Shown here piece after piece: positions 1 through 6,283 of a stretch of DNA of 9,612 nucleotides. The translations under genes and the position numbers were made by a program. The first letter of the stretch is position 1, and each line of letters opens with the position of its first letter. Below the pieces are notes generated by a model that did no database searches, was not told the DNA's origin, and saw nothing but the letters and a program-made list of their open reading frames with translations. The DNA comes from Pseudolabrys sp. (GTDB lineage Bacteria; Pseudomonadota; Alphaproteobacteria; Rhizobiales; Xanthobacteraceae), in NCBI GenBank assembly GCA_019246455.1, contig JAFAQJ010000350.1:1-9612 (forward strand), given 5' to 3'.

Positions 1-1
1 G

Positions 2-430
2 ACGTTGGTTGAGCGGCTGCATCGCCGCTTGCTCGACGTCATTAAGGACGAATTCGATCGCCGCGGCCGCGCCGACATCAATTCGGTGCAGGCGTTGCTG
101 CTGTACAATATTGGAGACAAGGAGCTGACGGCCGGTGAGCTGCGCACGCGCGGCTACTATCTCGGCTCCAACGTTTCTTACAACCTCAAGAAGCTGGTCG
201 AGATGAACTTCCTCGATCATCAGCGCTCGCGTGTCGACCGCCGCTCGGTTCGTATCAAGCTGACCGAGAAAGGCCAGGAAGTGCGCGACATCGTCGAGGC
301 GCTCTACCAAAAGCACGTGCGCACGGTGGAGCAGGTCGGCGGCATCAATGCCGACGAATTCTCGACACTCAACAAGTCTCTGCACCGCCTCGAACGGTTC
401 TGGACGGACCAGATTCTTTATCGCCTCTAA
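2..430 (+). CDS. ldtR: MarR-family winged-helix regulator, LdtR-like (5' end outside the window)
   Basis: This is the C-terminal part of a MarR-type DNA-binding regulator. In Liberibacter and rhizobia LdtR controls an L,D-transpeptidase gene and cell-wall and stress tolerance; that role is known for the family and not shown here. The frame is open to the left edge, so the N-terminus is missing. A TTG at 5-7 could be read as a start, but the codon before it continues the family's TLVERLHRR helix, so I treat the gene as partial. A helix-turn-helix spans about 125-202 (ELTAGELRTRGYYLGSNVSY, then the recognition helix NLKKLVE). It is followed by a basic wing around 218-262 (RSRVDRRSVRIKL) and a C-terminal dimerisation helix ending RLERFWTDQILYRL. 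A hairpin and a Rho-independent terminator follow the stop, so its transcript ends before glyA. The MarR assignment is firm; the LdtR name rests on remembered similarity. Confidence 0.85.
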   Translation, partial: TLVERLHRRLLDVIKDEFDRRGRADINSVQALLLYNIGDKELTAGELRTRGYYLGSNVSYNLKKLVEMNFLDHQRSRVDRRSVRIKLTEKGQEVRDIVEALYQKHVRTVEQVGGINADEFSTLNKSLHRLERFWTDQILYRL

Positions 431-440
431 ATCGTCCGTT

Positions 441-466
441 CTCGGAACCGTGGGGACGGTTTCGGG
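441..466 (+). other. 11-bp hairpin just downstream of the ldtR-like stop codon
   Basis: Bases 441-451 pair with 456-466 through 11 consecutive base pairs, two of them G-U, closed by a GGGG loop. The stem begins only ten bases after the stop codon. No T-run follows on either strand, so it is not a standard terminator. It could be a 3' stabiliser or an RNA-processing site. A competing pairing of CGTCC (433-437) with GGACG (454-458) would disrupt it. Confidence 0.5.
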
Positions 467-510
467 AAGGGCAGGAAAATCGAGTTTGAGTTCATCTGGT
501 GGGTAACCTT

Positions 511-545
511 GGCCCCGGCGGTAATGCCGGGGCCCTTTTCTTGTG
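511..545 (+). terminator. Rho-independent terminator of the ldtR-like gene
   Basis: A perfect 9-bp GC stem, GGCCCCGGC (511-519) with GCCGGGGCC (526-534), encloses a 6-base loop and is followed by a T-rich tail (CTTTTCTTGT, 535-544). The T-rich tail is on the + strand only, so it ends transcription coming from the regulator gene. It lies 80 bases past that stop codon and upstream of the putative glyA promoter, so it separates the two transcription units. Confidence 0.85.
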
Positions 546-576
546 CGCCATGCCCCCTAGATGTTGCGGCAGTGGG

Positions 577-582
577 TATAAT
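577..582 (+). promoter_or_regulatory. Putative -10 element of the glyA promoter (TATAAT)
   Basis: A perfect TATAAT sits just after the ldtR-like terminator and 65 bases before the chosen glyA start. No good -35 hexamer is seen 16-18 bases upstream. A TG precedes the box with two bases between (TGGGTATAAT), close to but not exactly an extended -10. Transcription would begin near 589 and give a leader of about 60 bases containing two hairpins. Confidence 0.45.
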
Positions 583-588
583 CGCCGC

Positions 589-603
589 CAGCGCTTGGCG
601 CTG
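589..603 (+). other. Small hairpin in the glyA leader
   Basis: CAGCGC (589-594) pairs perfectly with GCGCTG (598-603) around a 3-base TTG loop. It lies at the predicted 5' end of the glyA transcript, where a short stem can protect mRNA from decay. It may also be a chance GC-rich palindrome. Confidence 0.35.
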
Positions 604-608
604 CGTCG

Positions 609-635
609 GGGGATATGGTATTCCGCCGTATCCCC
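609..635 (+). promoter_or_regulatory. Leader hairpin abutting the glyA ribosome-binding site
   Basis: Bases 609-619 pair with 625-635 in an uninterrupted 11-bp stem: seven Watson-Crick pairs (GGGGATA with TATCCCC), then U-G, two G-C and U-G, closed by a 5-base AUUCC loop. The stem ends two bases before the Shine-Dalgarno GGAG at 638-641. It would leave that site free but place a stable structure in the ribosome's standby area. No known riboswitch class was recognised, and the leader is too short for a tandem glycine riboswitch. Confidence 0.5.
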
Positions 636-637
636 AC

Positions 638-641
638 GGAG
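638..641 (+). promoter_or_regulatory. Ribosome-binding site that decides the glyA start
   Basis: GGAG lies six bases before the ATG at 648. The only other in-frame ATG upstream, at 615, has its purine run (608-612) just two bases away and lies inside the leader hairpin. This favours 648 as the start. Confidence 0.75.
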
Positions 642-647
642 AATCCG

Positions 648-1958
648 ATGCCGGCGACTTCAACGACCGCGCCCGCCGCTAATCCAGAAACGATGTTCAC
701 GGCGCCGCTCGGCGGCGTCGACAAGGAAATCGCCGACGCCATCAAGCTCGAGCTCGGCCGCCAGCGCGATGAGATCGAGCTGATTGCTTCGGAGAATATC
801 GTCAGCAAGGCCGTGCTTGAGGCACAGGGTTCGGTCCTCACCAACAAATACGCCGAGGGCCTGCCGGGGAAGCGCTATTACGGCGGCTGCCAATACGTTG
901 ACATCGTGGAGCGGCTGGCGATCGAGCGCGTCACCAAGTTGTTCGGCTGTAAGTTCGCGAACGTCCAGCCGCATTCGGGCGCTTCCGCCAATGCAGAGGT
1001 ATTCTTCGCGCTGATGCAGCCCGGCGATACTTTCATGGGCCTTAATCTAGCGGCCGGCGGCCATCTCAGCCACGGCATGTCGATCAACATGTCGGGCAAA
1101 TGGTTCAAGCCGGTGCCCTACAATGTGCACCGCGATGATCATCGCATCGACATGGAAGAGGTCGAAAAGCTCGCCAAGGAACATAAGCCAAAGGTCATCA
1201 TTGCGGGCGGATCGGCTTATCCGCGTATCATCGACTTCAAGAAATTCCGCGCAATCGCCGACAGCGTCGGTGCTTATCTGATGGTCGACATGGCGCACTT
1301 TGCGGGCCTTGTGGCCGGCGGTGCCCATCCGTCGCCATTTCCGCATGCGCATGTCGTCACCACCACGACGCACAAGACGTTACGCGGACCGCGCGGCGGC
1401 GTGATCCTCACTAACGACGAGGAGTTGGCCAAGAAACTCAATTCGGCTGTGTTCCCCGGCATGCAGGGCGGCCCCCTGATGCATGTGATTGCCGCGAAGG
1501 CCGTCGCGTTCGGCGAGGCGCTGCGCCCGAGCTTTAAGGTCTATGCGAAGAACGTCGTCGAGAACGCCAAAGCGCTGTCGGAAACGCTCAAGTCAAAGGG
1601 CCTTGATATCGTCTCCGGCGGTACCGACACGCATCTGATGCTGGTCGATCTACGGCCCAAGCGCCTCACCGGCAAAGTCGCCGAACTGGCGCTCGGCCGC
1701 GCCCACATCACCTGCAACAAGAACGGCATCCCATTCGATCCCGAGAAGCCGACGGTAACGTCCGGCATCCGGCTCGGCACGCCAGCCTGTACCACGCGCG
1801 GCTTCGGCATTGCCGAATTCCGCCATGTCGGCGAGCTGATCGTCGAAGTGCTCGACGTGTTGTCGCAAAAAGGCGCTCAGGAAGATTCCCTGGTCGAGTC
1901 AACGGTGCGCGACAAGGTGAAGAAGCTGATCTCTCGCTTCCCGATTTATCAGGATTAA
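648..1958 (+). CDS. glyA: Serine hydroxymethyltransferase
   Basis: This PLP enzyme converts serine and tetrahydrofolate to glycine and 5,10-methylene-tetrahydrofolate, the main cytosolic source of one-carbon units for thymidylate, purines and methionine. The 436-residue protein is close to the usual 415-435. Visible signatures are LIASEN (45-50), [15 protein letters not shown] (66-80, with catalytic E70 and Y78), the PLP-contacting D214 and H217 in VDMAHFAG, the Schiff-base lysine K243 in [14 protein letters not shown], and the carboxylate-binding R376 in SGIRLGTPA. The first 20 residues are an Ala/Thr-rich extension without conserved motifs. The start at 648 is chosen for its ribosome-binding site. 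glyA heads the series; nrdR begins six bases after its stop, and the nrdR Shine-Dalgarno sequence lies in the last glyA codons. Confidence 0.98.
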   Translation: MPATSTTAPAANPETMFTAPLGGVDKEIADAIKLELGRQRDEIELIASENIVSKAVLEAQGSVLTNKYAEGLPGKRYYGGCQYVDIVERLAIERVTKLFGCKFANVQPHSGASANAEVFFALMQPGDTFMGLNLAAGGHLSHGMSINMSGKWFKPVPYNVHRDDHRIDMEEVEKLAKEHKPKVIIAGGSAYPRIIDFKKFRAIADSVGAYLMVDMAHFAGLVAGGAHPSPFPHAHVVTTTTHKTLRGPRGGVILTNDEELAKKLNSAVFPGMQGGPLMHVIAAKAVAFGEALRPSFKVYAKNVVENAKALSETLKSKGLDIVSGGTDTHLMLVDLRPKRLTGKVAELALGRAHITCNKNGIPFDPEKPTVTSGIRLGTPACTTRGFGIAEFRHVGELIVEVLDVLSQKGAQEDSLVESTVRDKVKKLISRFPIYQD

Positions 1959-1964
1959 GCCTTC

Positions 1965-2447
1965 ATGCGCTGCCCGAGCTGCGGAAGTCTCGATACGCAG
2001 GTGAAGGACTCGCGACCGACCGAGGATTCGGCGGTGATCCGCCGCCGCCGCGTCTGCCTGACCTGCAACTTTCGTTTTACGACATTCGAGCGCGTGCAGT
2101 TGCGCGAACTGACGGTGATCAAGCGCAACGGCCGCCGCGTGCCCTTCGATCGCGACAAGCTGATGCGGTCGGTGCAGGTCGCGTTGCGCAAGCGGCCGGT
2201 GGACCCCGATCGCGTCGAGCAGACTGTCTCGAAGATTGTGCGCGAACTAGAGAGCCAGGGTGAAAGCGAGATTTCTTCCGAGGTAATCGGCGAAATGGTG
2301 ATCGATCATCTGCGTGAACTGGACGACGTCGCCTATGTGCGGTTTGCCTCGGTCTATCGGAATTTCCGCGAGGCCAAGGATTTCCAAGCGGCGCTTGATG
2401 AACTGTCCGGCGACGAAGACAAGCCGGCGGCGCCCGTGCGCAAATGA
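1965..2447 (+). CDS. nrdR: Ribonucleotide reductase regulator NrdR
   Basis: NrdR is a zinc-finger and ATP-cone repressor that binds NrdR boxes upstream of nrd operons and shuts off ribonucleotide reductase when dATP is plentiful. The protein has 160 residues, typical of the family. The N-terminal zinc ribbon uses C3, C6, C31 and C34 (MRCPSCGS and [15 protein letters not shown]). The ATP-cone covers roughly residues 48-137, beginning [16 protein letters not shown] and ending [12 protein letters not shown] charged tail ([13 protein letters not shown]) follows. An AGGA at 1951-1954, inside the end of glyA, serves as the likely ribosome-binding site ten bases before the ATG. The gene overlaps ribD by four bases (ATGA). 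Linkage nrdR-ribD is common in bacteria. I see no NrdR box in the window, so its targets lie elsewhere. Confidence 0.97.
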   Translation: MRCPSCGSLDTQVKDSRPTEDSAVIRRRRVCLTCNFRFTTFERVQLRELTVIKRNGRRVPFDRDKLMRSVQVALRKRPVDPDRVEQTVSKIVRELESQGESEISSEVIGEMVIDHLRELDDVAYVRFASVYRNFREAKDFQAALDELSGDEDKPAAPVRK

Positions 2448-3586
2448 GCGACGTTGCCGCTCCGACCCCTGCGCCGGTCTTGGCCGCCGATCCGGCACTT
2501 GACGAACACTTCATGCAGATGGCACTGGCGCTCGGCAAGCGCGAGCTAGGTCAGACGTGGCCTAATCCCGCGGTCGGCGCGGTGATCGTGAAAGACGGCA
2601 TCATTCTCGGCCGGGGCTGGACCCAGCAGGGCGGCCGTCCGCACGCCGAAACGCAGGCGCTCAAACGTGCGGGTAAAGCTGCCGAGGGCGCGACGATGTA
2701 TGTCTCGCTCGAGCCGTGCTCGCACAAAGGTAAGACTCCACCCTGTTCTGACGCGATCATCCGGGCCGGCATCGCGCGCTTCGTATCCGCGATGGAAGAT
2801 CCAAATCCCGAGGTTGCGGGACAGGGCCATGCGCGGCTACGCGAGAGAAAGATTCAAGTCGATGTAGGGCTGGGTGGCGAGGGAGCGCGTCACATTCACG
2901 CCGGCCATATCCGCCTTAAGACGCAAGGCCGTCCGCACGTTACGCTGAAGCTCGCGGTGTCGGCGGACGGCAAGGTCGCGCTGGCGGGTCGTAAACCGGT
3001 CGCGATCACGGGTGCCTTGACGCGCGAACGGGTTTGGCAATGGCGCGCGCAGAGCGATGCGATCCTCGTGGGCATCGGCACCGTTCTCTCGGACAACCCG
3101 GCGCTGACCTGCCGTTTGGCCGGCATGTTCGAACGTTCGCCGGTGCGCGTCGTGCTGGACAGTCAGCTCAAGCTGCCGATCGCGAGCCACGTGATGGCGA
3201 CGGTGCGAGAGAATCCGACCTGGGTGTTCGCCTCGCGCTCCGCATCGGAAATCGCCGGGGACATTCTCGCGCAGCGCGGCGCGAAGGTCTTTCGCGTCGG
3301 CCAGCACAAGGGCCGTCTCGATCTCACCGAAGTGCTGCATGCCTTGGCTGGTGAAGGCATTACGCGGCTGATGGTCGAAGGCGGCCCCACAGTGGCCGCG
3401 AGTTTCGTCAAGGCCGATCTGGTTGATGAAGCCGTCATCCTTCGTAGCGAGGCGGTCATCGGGGACGACGGCATCGATGCGCTCGAAGGGTTGTCGCTCG
3501 ATGAATTCGTGAAATCTCCTAAGCTCAAATCGCGCGGTGCCCAACTGATCGGCACAGACCGCGTCGACTATTTCGAGCGCGCCTGA
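2444..3586 (+). CDS. ribD: Bifunctional riboflavin biosynthesis deaminase/reductase
   Basis: RibD deaminates 2,5-diamino-6-ribosylamino-4-pyrimidinone 5'-phosphate, then reduces the ribose with NADPH, the second and third steps of riboflavin synthesis. At 380 residues it has the full two-domain length. The N-terminal cytidine-deaminase-like domain (about 20-145) has the zinc site HAE at 68-70 plus C92 and C101 in [11 protein letters not shown], and NPAVGAVIV at 41-49. The reductase domain (about 163-378) has [16 protein letters not shown] (162-177), DNPALTCR (217-224) and [13 protein letters not shown] (309-321). The usual GF before the reductase-domain arginine reads GH here (GHIR, 154-157); I believe that is a normal variant. 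The start overlaps the nrdR stop as ATGA with no clear Shine-Dalgarno, so translation is probably coupled. The stop overlaps the ribE start as TGATG. Confidence 0.97.
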   Translation: MSDVAAPTPAPVLAADPALDEHFMQMALALGKRELGQTWPNPAVGAVIVKDGIILGRGWTQQGGRPHAETQALKRAGKAAEGATMYVSLEPCSHKGKTPPCSDAIIRAGIARFVSAMEDPNPEVAGQGHARLRERKIQVDVGLGGEGARHIHAGHIRLKTQGRPHVTLKLAVSADGKVALAGRKPVAITGALTRERVWQWRAQSDAILVGIGTVLSDNPALTCRLAGMFERSPVRVVLDSQLKLPIASHVMATVRENPTWVFASRSASEIAGDILAQRGAKVFRVGQHKGRLDLTEVLHALAGEGITRLMVEGGPTVAASFVKADLVDEAVILRSEAVIGDDGIDALEGLSLDEFVKSPKLKSRGAQLIGTDRVDYFERA

Positions 3587-4188
3587 TGTTCACCGGCATC
3601 GTGACGGACGTTGGCGAGATCATCTCGGTCCACCGGCGTGCCGACAACCTGCATCGCATCAAGATCGGCTGCTCTTATCCGCGCGCTTCGATTGCGGACG
3701 GCGCGTCGATCGCTTGCGCCGGCGTATGCTTGACAGTGGTCGAGGTTGGCGAAGATGTTCGCACTTGGTTTGCGGTCGATGCCGCAGCCGAGACGCTCGC
3801 GCTGACCACGGCCGGGCGATGGAAGCAGGGCACGCGGCTCAATCTCGAGCGCGCCTTGAAGATGGGCGACGAACTCGGTGGCCATCTGGTCGCCGGCCAC
3901 GTCGATGGCTTGGCGAAGCTCGTAGCGCGCGAGGAGCTGACCGACAGCGCCCGCCTCTTGTTCCGCGCGCCGCCTGCATTGATGCGTTTCGTTGCGTCCA
4001 AGGGTTCGGTCGCGCTCGACGGTGTATCGCTGACCGTTAACGACGCCGTAGGCGATACGTTTTCTGTCCTCATTATTCCACACACTTTGTCGGTCACGAC
4101 GCTCGGTGGATTGCGCGTCAGCGACGACGTCAACCTCGAAATCGACACGATGGCGCGCTATGCCGCGCGTTTGGCCGAGACCGGCTGA
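3586..4188 (+). CDS. ribE: Riboflavin synthase, alpha chain
   Basis: This homotrimeric enzyme dismutates two 6,7-dimethyl-8-ribityllumazines into riboflavin and the pyrimidine that RibH reuses. The 200-residue protein has the expected two lumazine-binding beta-barrel repeats, about 1-96 and 97-190. Signatures are the N-terminal MFTGIV, GVCLTV (46-51) in repeat one, and in repeat two GGHLVAGHVDG (98-108), KGSVALDGVSLTVN (139-152), IPHT (164-167) and NLEID (183-187). The start ATG shares its A with the ribD stop codon (TGATG), so it is likely translated by re-initiation. Unlike the other rib junctions, a 55-base gap separates it from ribH. The gene is called ribC in E. coli and ribE in many other bacteria. 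Confidence 0.97.
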   Translation: MFTGIVTDVGEIISVHRRADNLHRIKIGCSYPRASIADGASIACAGVCLTVVEVGEDVRTWFAVDAAAETLALTTAGRWKQGTRLNLERALKMGDELGGHLVAGHVDGLAKLVAREELTDSARLLFRAPPALMRFVASKGSVALDGVSLTVNDAVGDTFSVLIIPHTLSVTTLGGLRVSDDVNLEIDTMARYAARLAETG

Positions 4189-4232
4189 GCCCTTGTTCGC
4201 CGCTCGCTCGCTTGTTACCACCGCGCCGTAGC

Positions 4233-4237
4233 GGAGG
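4233..4237 (+). promoter_or_regulatory. Strong Shine-Dalgarno sequence of ribH
   Basis: GGAGG lies six bases before the ribH ATG at 4244, the best match to anti-16S sequence in the operon. The surrounding spacer (4189-4243) holds a threefold CGCT repeat near 4200-4211 and a weak CCGC/GCGG pairing (4221-4224 with 4231-4234) that would cover the first two bases of the site. No promoter is obvious in the spacer. Confidence 0.7.
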
Positions 4238-4243
4238 CGGATC

Positions 4244-4741
4244 ATGGTGCAGCGGCACAGCACAAAACCGGCCAAAATTGGTAAGGGCTCGGGCAGGCGC
4301 GCACACGTTCTGATCGTCGAAGCGCGCTACTACGAAGCGATTGCTGATCAGCTGCTCGCCGGCGCCAGTCAGGCGTTGAAGGACGCGAACACTTCGTTCG
4401 ATGTCATTACGGTGCCGGGTTCGCTCGAAATTCCTGCTGCGATCGCGATTGGTACCGAAGCGGCGCAGCGTAAGAAGCAACCCTATGACGGCGCGGTGGC
4501 GCTCGGCTGCGTCATTCGCGGCGATACGTTGCATTTCGAGATCGTTGCTGAGCAGTCGGCGCGCGCCCTGATGGATTTCGCGGTCGCGCAGAAATTGCCG
4601 CTCGGCAACGGCATCCTGACGGTCGACACCAATTCGCAGGCCGAAGCCCGCGCCAATCCCGAAGAAGGCAACAAAGGCGGCGAGGCGGCACGCGCTACGT
4701 TGGCGCTGATCGGCCTCAAACGCGAACTGGCGAAACGCTGA
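4244..4741 (+). CDS. ribH: 6,7-dimethyl-8-ribityllumazine synthase
   Basis: Lumazine synthase condenses the RibD-derived pyrimidine with 3,4-dihydroxy-2-butanone 4-phosphate to give the substrate of riboflavin synthase. In many bacteria it forms a 60-subunit icosahedral shell; rhizobial forms can be pentamers or decamers. The 165-residue protein has a basic N-terminal tail (about 1-19), then [10 protein letters not shown] (21-30) with the substrate-stacking aromatic, VPGSLEIP (57-64), and [12 protein letters not shown] (88-99) holding the catalytic H97. The phosphate-contacting arginine is probably R136 in SQAEARAN, followed by NKGGEAA (143-149). It has its own strong ribosome-binding site. 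Its stop overlaps the nusB start as TGATG. Whether it is a RibH1 or RibH2 type cannot be decided from the sequence alone. Confidence 0.96.
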   Translation: MVQRHSTKPAKIGKGSGRRAHVLIVEARYYEAIADQLLAGASQALKDANTSFDVITVPGSLEIPAAIAIGTEAAQRKKQPYDGAVALGCVIRGDTLHFEIVAEQSARALMDFAVAQKLPLGNGILTVDTNSQAEARANPEEGNKGGEAARATLALIGLKRELAKR

Positions 4742-5241
4742 TGCCCGCCGCGCCGCTCAACGCCAAAGACGGCACCCGCAAGGCGAACCAGCGCGGCGCG
4801 GCTCGACTCGCCGCGGTGCAGGCGCTCTACCAGATGGACCTCGCGGGTACCGGATTGAACGACATCCTCGCCGAGTTCGAAAGCCACTGGATCGGGCAGG
4901 AGGTCGAAGGCGCGCAGTATCTGCCGGCCGAAGCCGCCTATTTCCGCGAGATCGTCAAAGGCGTCGTCGCCGACCAGCGCGCGCTCGATCCGATGATCGA
5001 CGAGGCTTTGTCCAAAGGCTGGCCACTCAAGCGCATTGAGACCGTTCTGCGCGCGGCGTTGCGCGCCGGCGCTTACGAACTGGCCAACCGCAAGGATGTG
5101 CCAGCCCGCGTGATCGTCACCGAATATGCCGACGTTGCCGCGGCCTTCGTCGAACGTGACGAAACCGGCATGGTCAATGCCGTGCTCGATCAGTTGGCAC
5201 GGCAGTTACGGCCGGCGGAGTTCGGCCGCGCCACGGGTTAG
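4741..5241 (+). CDS. nusB: Transcription antitermination factor NusB
   Basis: NusB binds the boxA RNA element together with NusE (ribosomal protein S10) and helps RNA polymerase read through rRNA operons. The protein is 166 residues and all-helical, somewhat longer than E. coli NusB because of an N-terminal extension of about 15 residues. Family signatures are ARLAAVQALYQMD (21-33), LRAGAYEL (107-114), the PARVIVTEYADVAAAF stretch (121-136) and MVNAVLDQLAR (144-154). The ATG shares its A with the ribH stop and there is no clear Shine-Dalgarno, so translation depends on ribH. The ribH-nusB-thiL order is widespread in proteobacteria, which supports all three assignments. Confidence 0.96.
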   Translation: MPAAPLNAKDGTRKANQRGAARLAAVQALYQMDLAGTGLNDILAEFESHWIGQEVEGAQYLPAEAAYFREIVKGVVADQRALDPMIDEALSKGWPLKRIETVLRAALRAGAYELANRKDVPARVIVTEYADVAAAFVERDETGMVNAVLDQLARQLRPAEFGRATG

Positions 5242-5243
5242 CG

Positions 5244-6236
5244 ATGGCAACGCGCGACGATCACGGCTCGACGGAAGATCGCCTGATTGCGCGTTTCTTC
5301 AAGCCGCTCGCCACGCATCCCGGCGCGCTCGGACTTTCGGACGATGCTGCCTTCATCAAGCCGCCGGCGGGCTGCGATCTCGTGCTCAAGGCCGACGCGA
5401 TCATCGGTGGTGTTCACTTCTTCCCCGAAGACCCGGCCGACCGCGTCGCGCAGAAGGCGATGCGGGTCAATCTGTCGGACCTCGCGGCCAAAGGCGCACG
5501 TCCCCTTGGCTTCCTCGTGTCCCTCGCGCTGCAACGCGACGTCGGTGAAACTTGGCTTGCGGCATTCTGCGACGGTCTCAAGGCCGACATCGGCGCATTT
5601 AGCTGTCCATTGTTTGGCGGCGACACCGACCGCACGCCGGGGCCGATCACGGTTTCGGTCGCGATGTTCGGCGCGGTGCCGGAGGGAACGATGGTGCGCC
5701 GCGCCGGCGCCAAATCGGGCGACAAGATCATGGTGACCGGCACGATCGGCGACGCCGCGCTCGGCCTCAAGGCGCGTCGCGCCGAACTGCCGAAACTCTC
5801 CGCCGCGCAGCGCGATCATCTCCTCGCGCGTTACCTTTTGCCGCAGCCGCGCAACGCGGCGGCCGAGGCCTTGCGCATGTACGCGTCCGCGGCGATGGAC
5901 ATCTCGGATGGGCTTGCCGGAGATCTTGCGAAGCTCTGCCGTGTCTCCGGGGTGGCGGGCGAAATTAACGCCGTCAAGGTTCCGTTGTCGGACGCGGCAA
6001 AAGGGGCGCTCGCCGCCGCGCCGGCGCTGATCGAAACGATCCTCACCGGCGGCGACGATTACGAAATTGTGTGTACGGTTGCGCGCGACAAGGCCGAAGC
6101 CTTTAAGGCCGCCTCGGATAAAGCCGGCGTTTCGCTGACTGAAATCGGCACGGTCGGCGCGGGCGAGGGGCTGGTGATCCGCGATACGCAAGGACAAAAA
6201 CTCGAATTCGCCCACGGCTCTTTCAGCCATTTCTGA
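5244..6236 (+). CDS. thiL: Thiamine-monophosphate kinase
   Basis: ThiL phosphorylates thiamine monophosphate with ATP to give thiamine pyrophosphate, the last step of cofactor synthesis. It belongs to the PurM/HypE/SelD fold. The 330-residue length fits the family. Signatures in order are LSDDAAFI (31-38), KADAIIGGVHFF (49-60), VNLSDLAAKGARP (75-87), GGDTDRTPG (125-133), GTIGDAALGL (166-175), AAMDISDGLAGDLAKL (216-231) and TGGDDYEI (268-275). These supply the acidic residues that bind Mg-ATP. The start lies two bases after the nusB stop, with only a weak ACGGG before it, so coupling to nusB is likely. It is the last gene of the tight series: the next gene is 47 bases away and has its own ribosome-binding site. 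No terminator is visible after it. Confidence 0.97.
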   Translation: MATRDDHGSTEDRLIARFFKPLATHPGALGLSDDAAFIKPPAGCDLVLKADAIIGGVHFFPEDPADRVAQKAMRVNLSDLAAKGARPLGFLVSLALQRDVGETWLAAFCDGLKADIGAFSCPLFGGDTDRTPGPITVSVAMFGAVPEGTMVRRAGAKSGDKIMVTGTIGDAALGLKARRAELPKLSAAQRDHLLARYLLPQPRNAAAEALRMYASAAMDISDGLAGDLAKLCRVSGVAGEINAVKVPLSDAAKGALAAAPALIETILTGGDDYEIVCTVARDKAEAFKAASDKAGVSLTEIGTVGAGEGLVIRDTQGQKLEFAHGSFSHF

Positions 6237-6251
6237 GCGTACGAGACGCGC

Positions 6252-6257
6252 TATAGT
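6252..6257 (+). promoter_or_regulatory. Possible -10 element upstream of the oxidase gene (TATAGT)
   Basis: TATAGT lies 26 bases before the oxidase ATG, in the 47-base gap after thiL. No convincing -35 hexamer is seen at the right distance, so this could simply be AT-rich spacer. If real, it would give a leader of about 20 bases and let the oxidase be expressed separately from the rib-nusB-thiL series. Confidence 0.25.
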
Positions 6258-6283
6258 GGCCCACGCAAAATAGGGGACTTGAA

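Noticed and set aside
5..7. TTG as the true start of the ldtR-like gene
   Set aside because: The frame is open to the window edge, and the codon before TTG continues the conserved TLVERLHRR helix, so the gene most likely starts upstream of the window.
615..647. Upstream in-frame ATG (615) as the glyA start
   Set aside because: The purine run before it is only two bases away, the ATG lies inside the 609-635 hairpin, and the extra 11 residues match nothing known of the family. The ATG at 648 has GGAG at proper spacing.
546..647. An NrdR box or glycine riboswitch in the glyA leader
   Set aside because: No ACACnATATATnGTGT-like 16-mer is present, and the predicted leader of about 60 bases is too short for a tandem glycine aptamer.
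2400..4250. An FMN riboswitch for the rib genes or the MFS transporter
   Set aside because: ribD and ribE start inside the preceding genes, the ribH spacer is 55 bases and the MFS spacer 78 bases. All are too short for the roughly 140-base RFN element, and its conserved stems are not seen.
5238..6230. A 330-residue open frame on the - strand covering all of thiL
   Set aside because: It mirrors thiL codon for codon in a high-GC gene, where antisense stop codons are rare. Its Arg-rich product shows no recognisable motif, while thiL has every family signature. The equal length (330) is a consequence of the mirrored frame.
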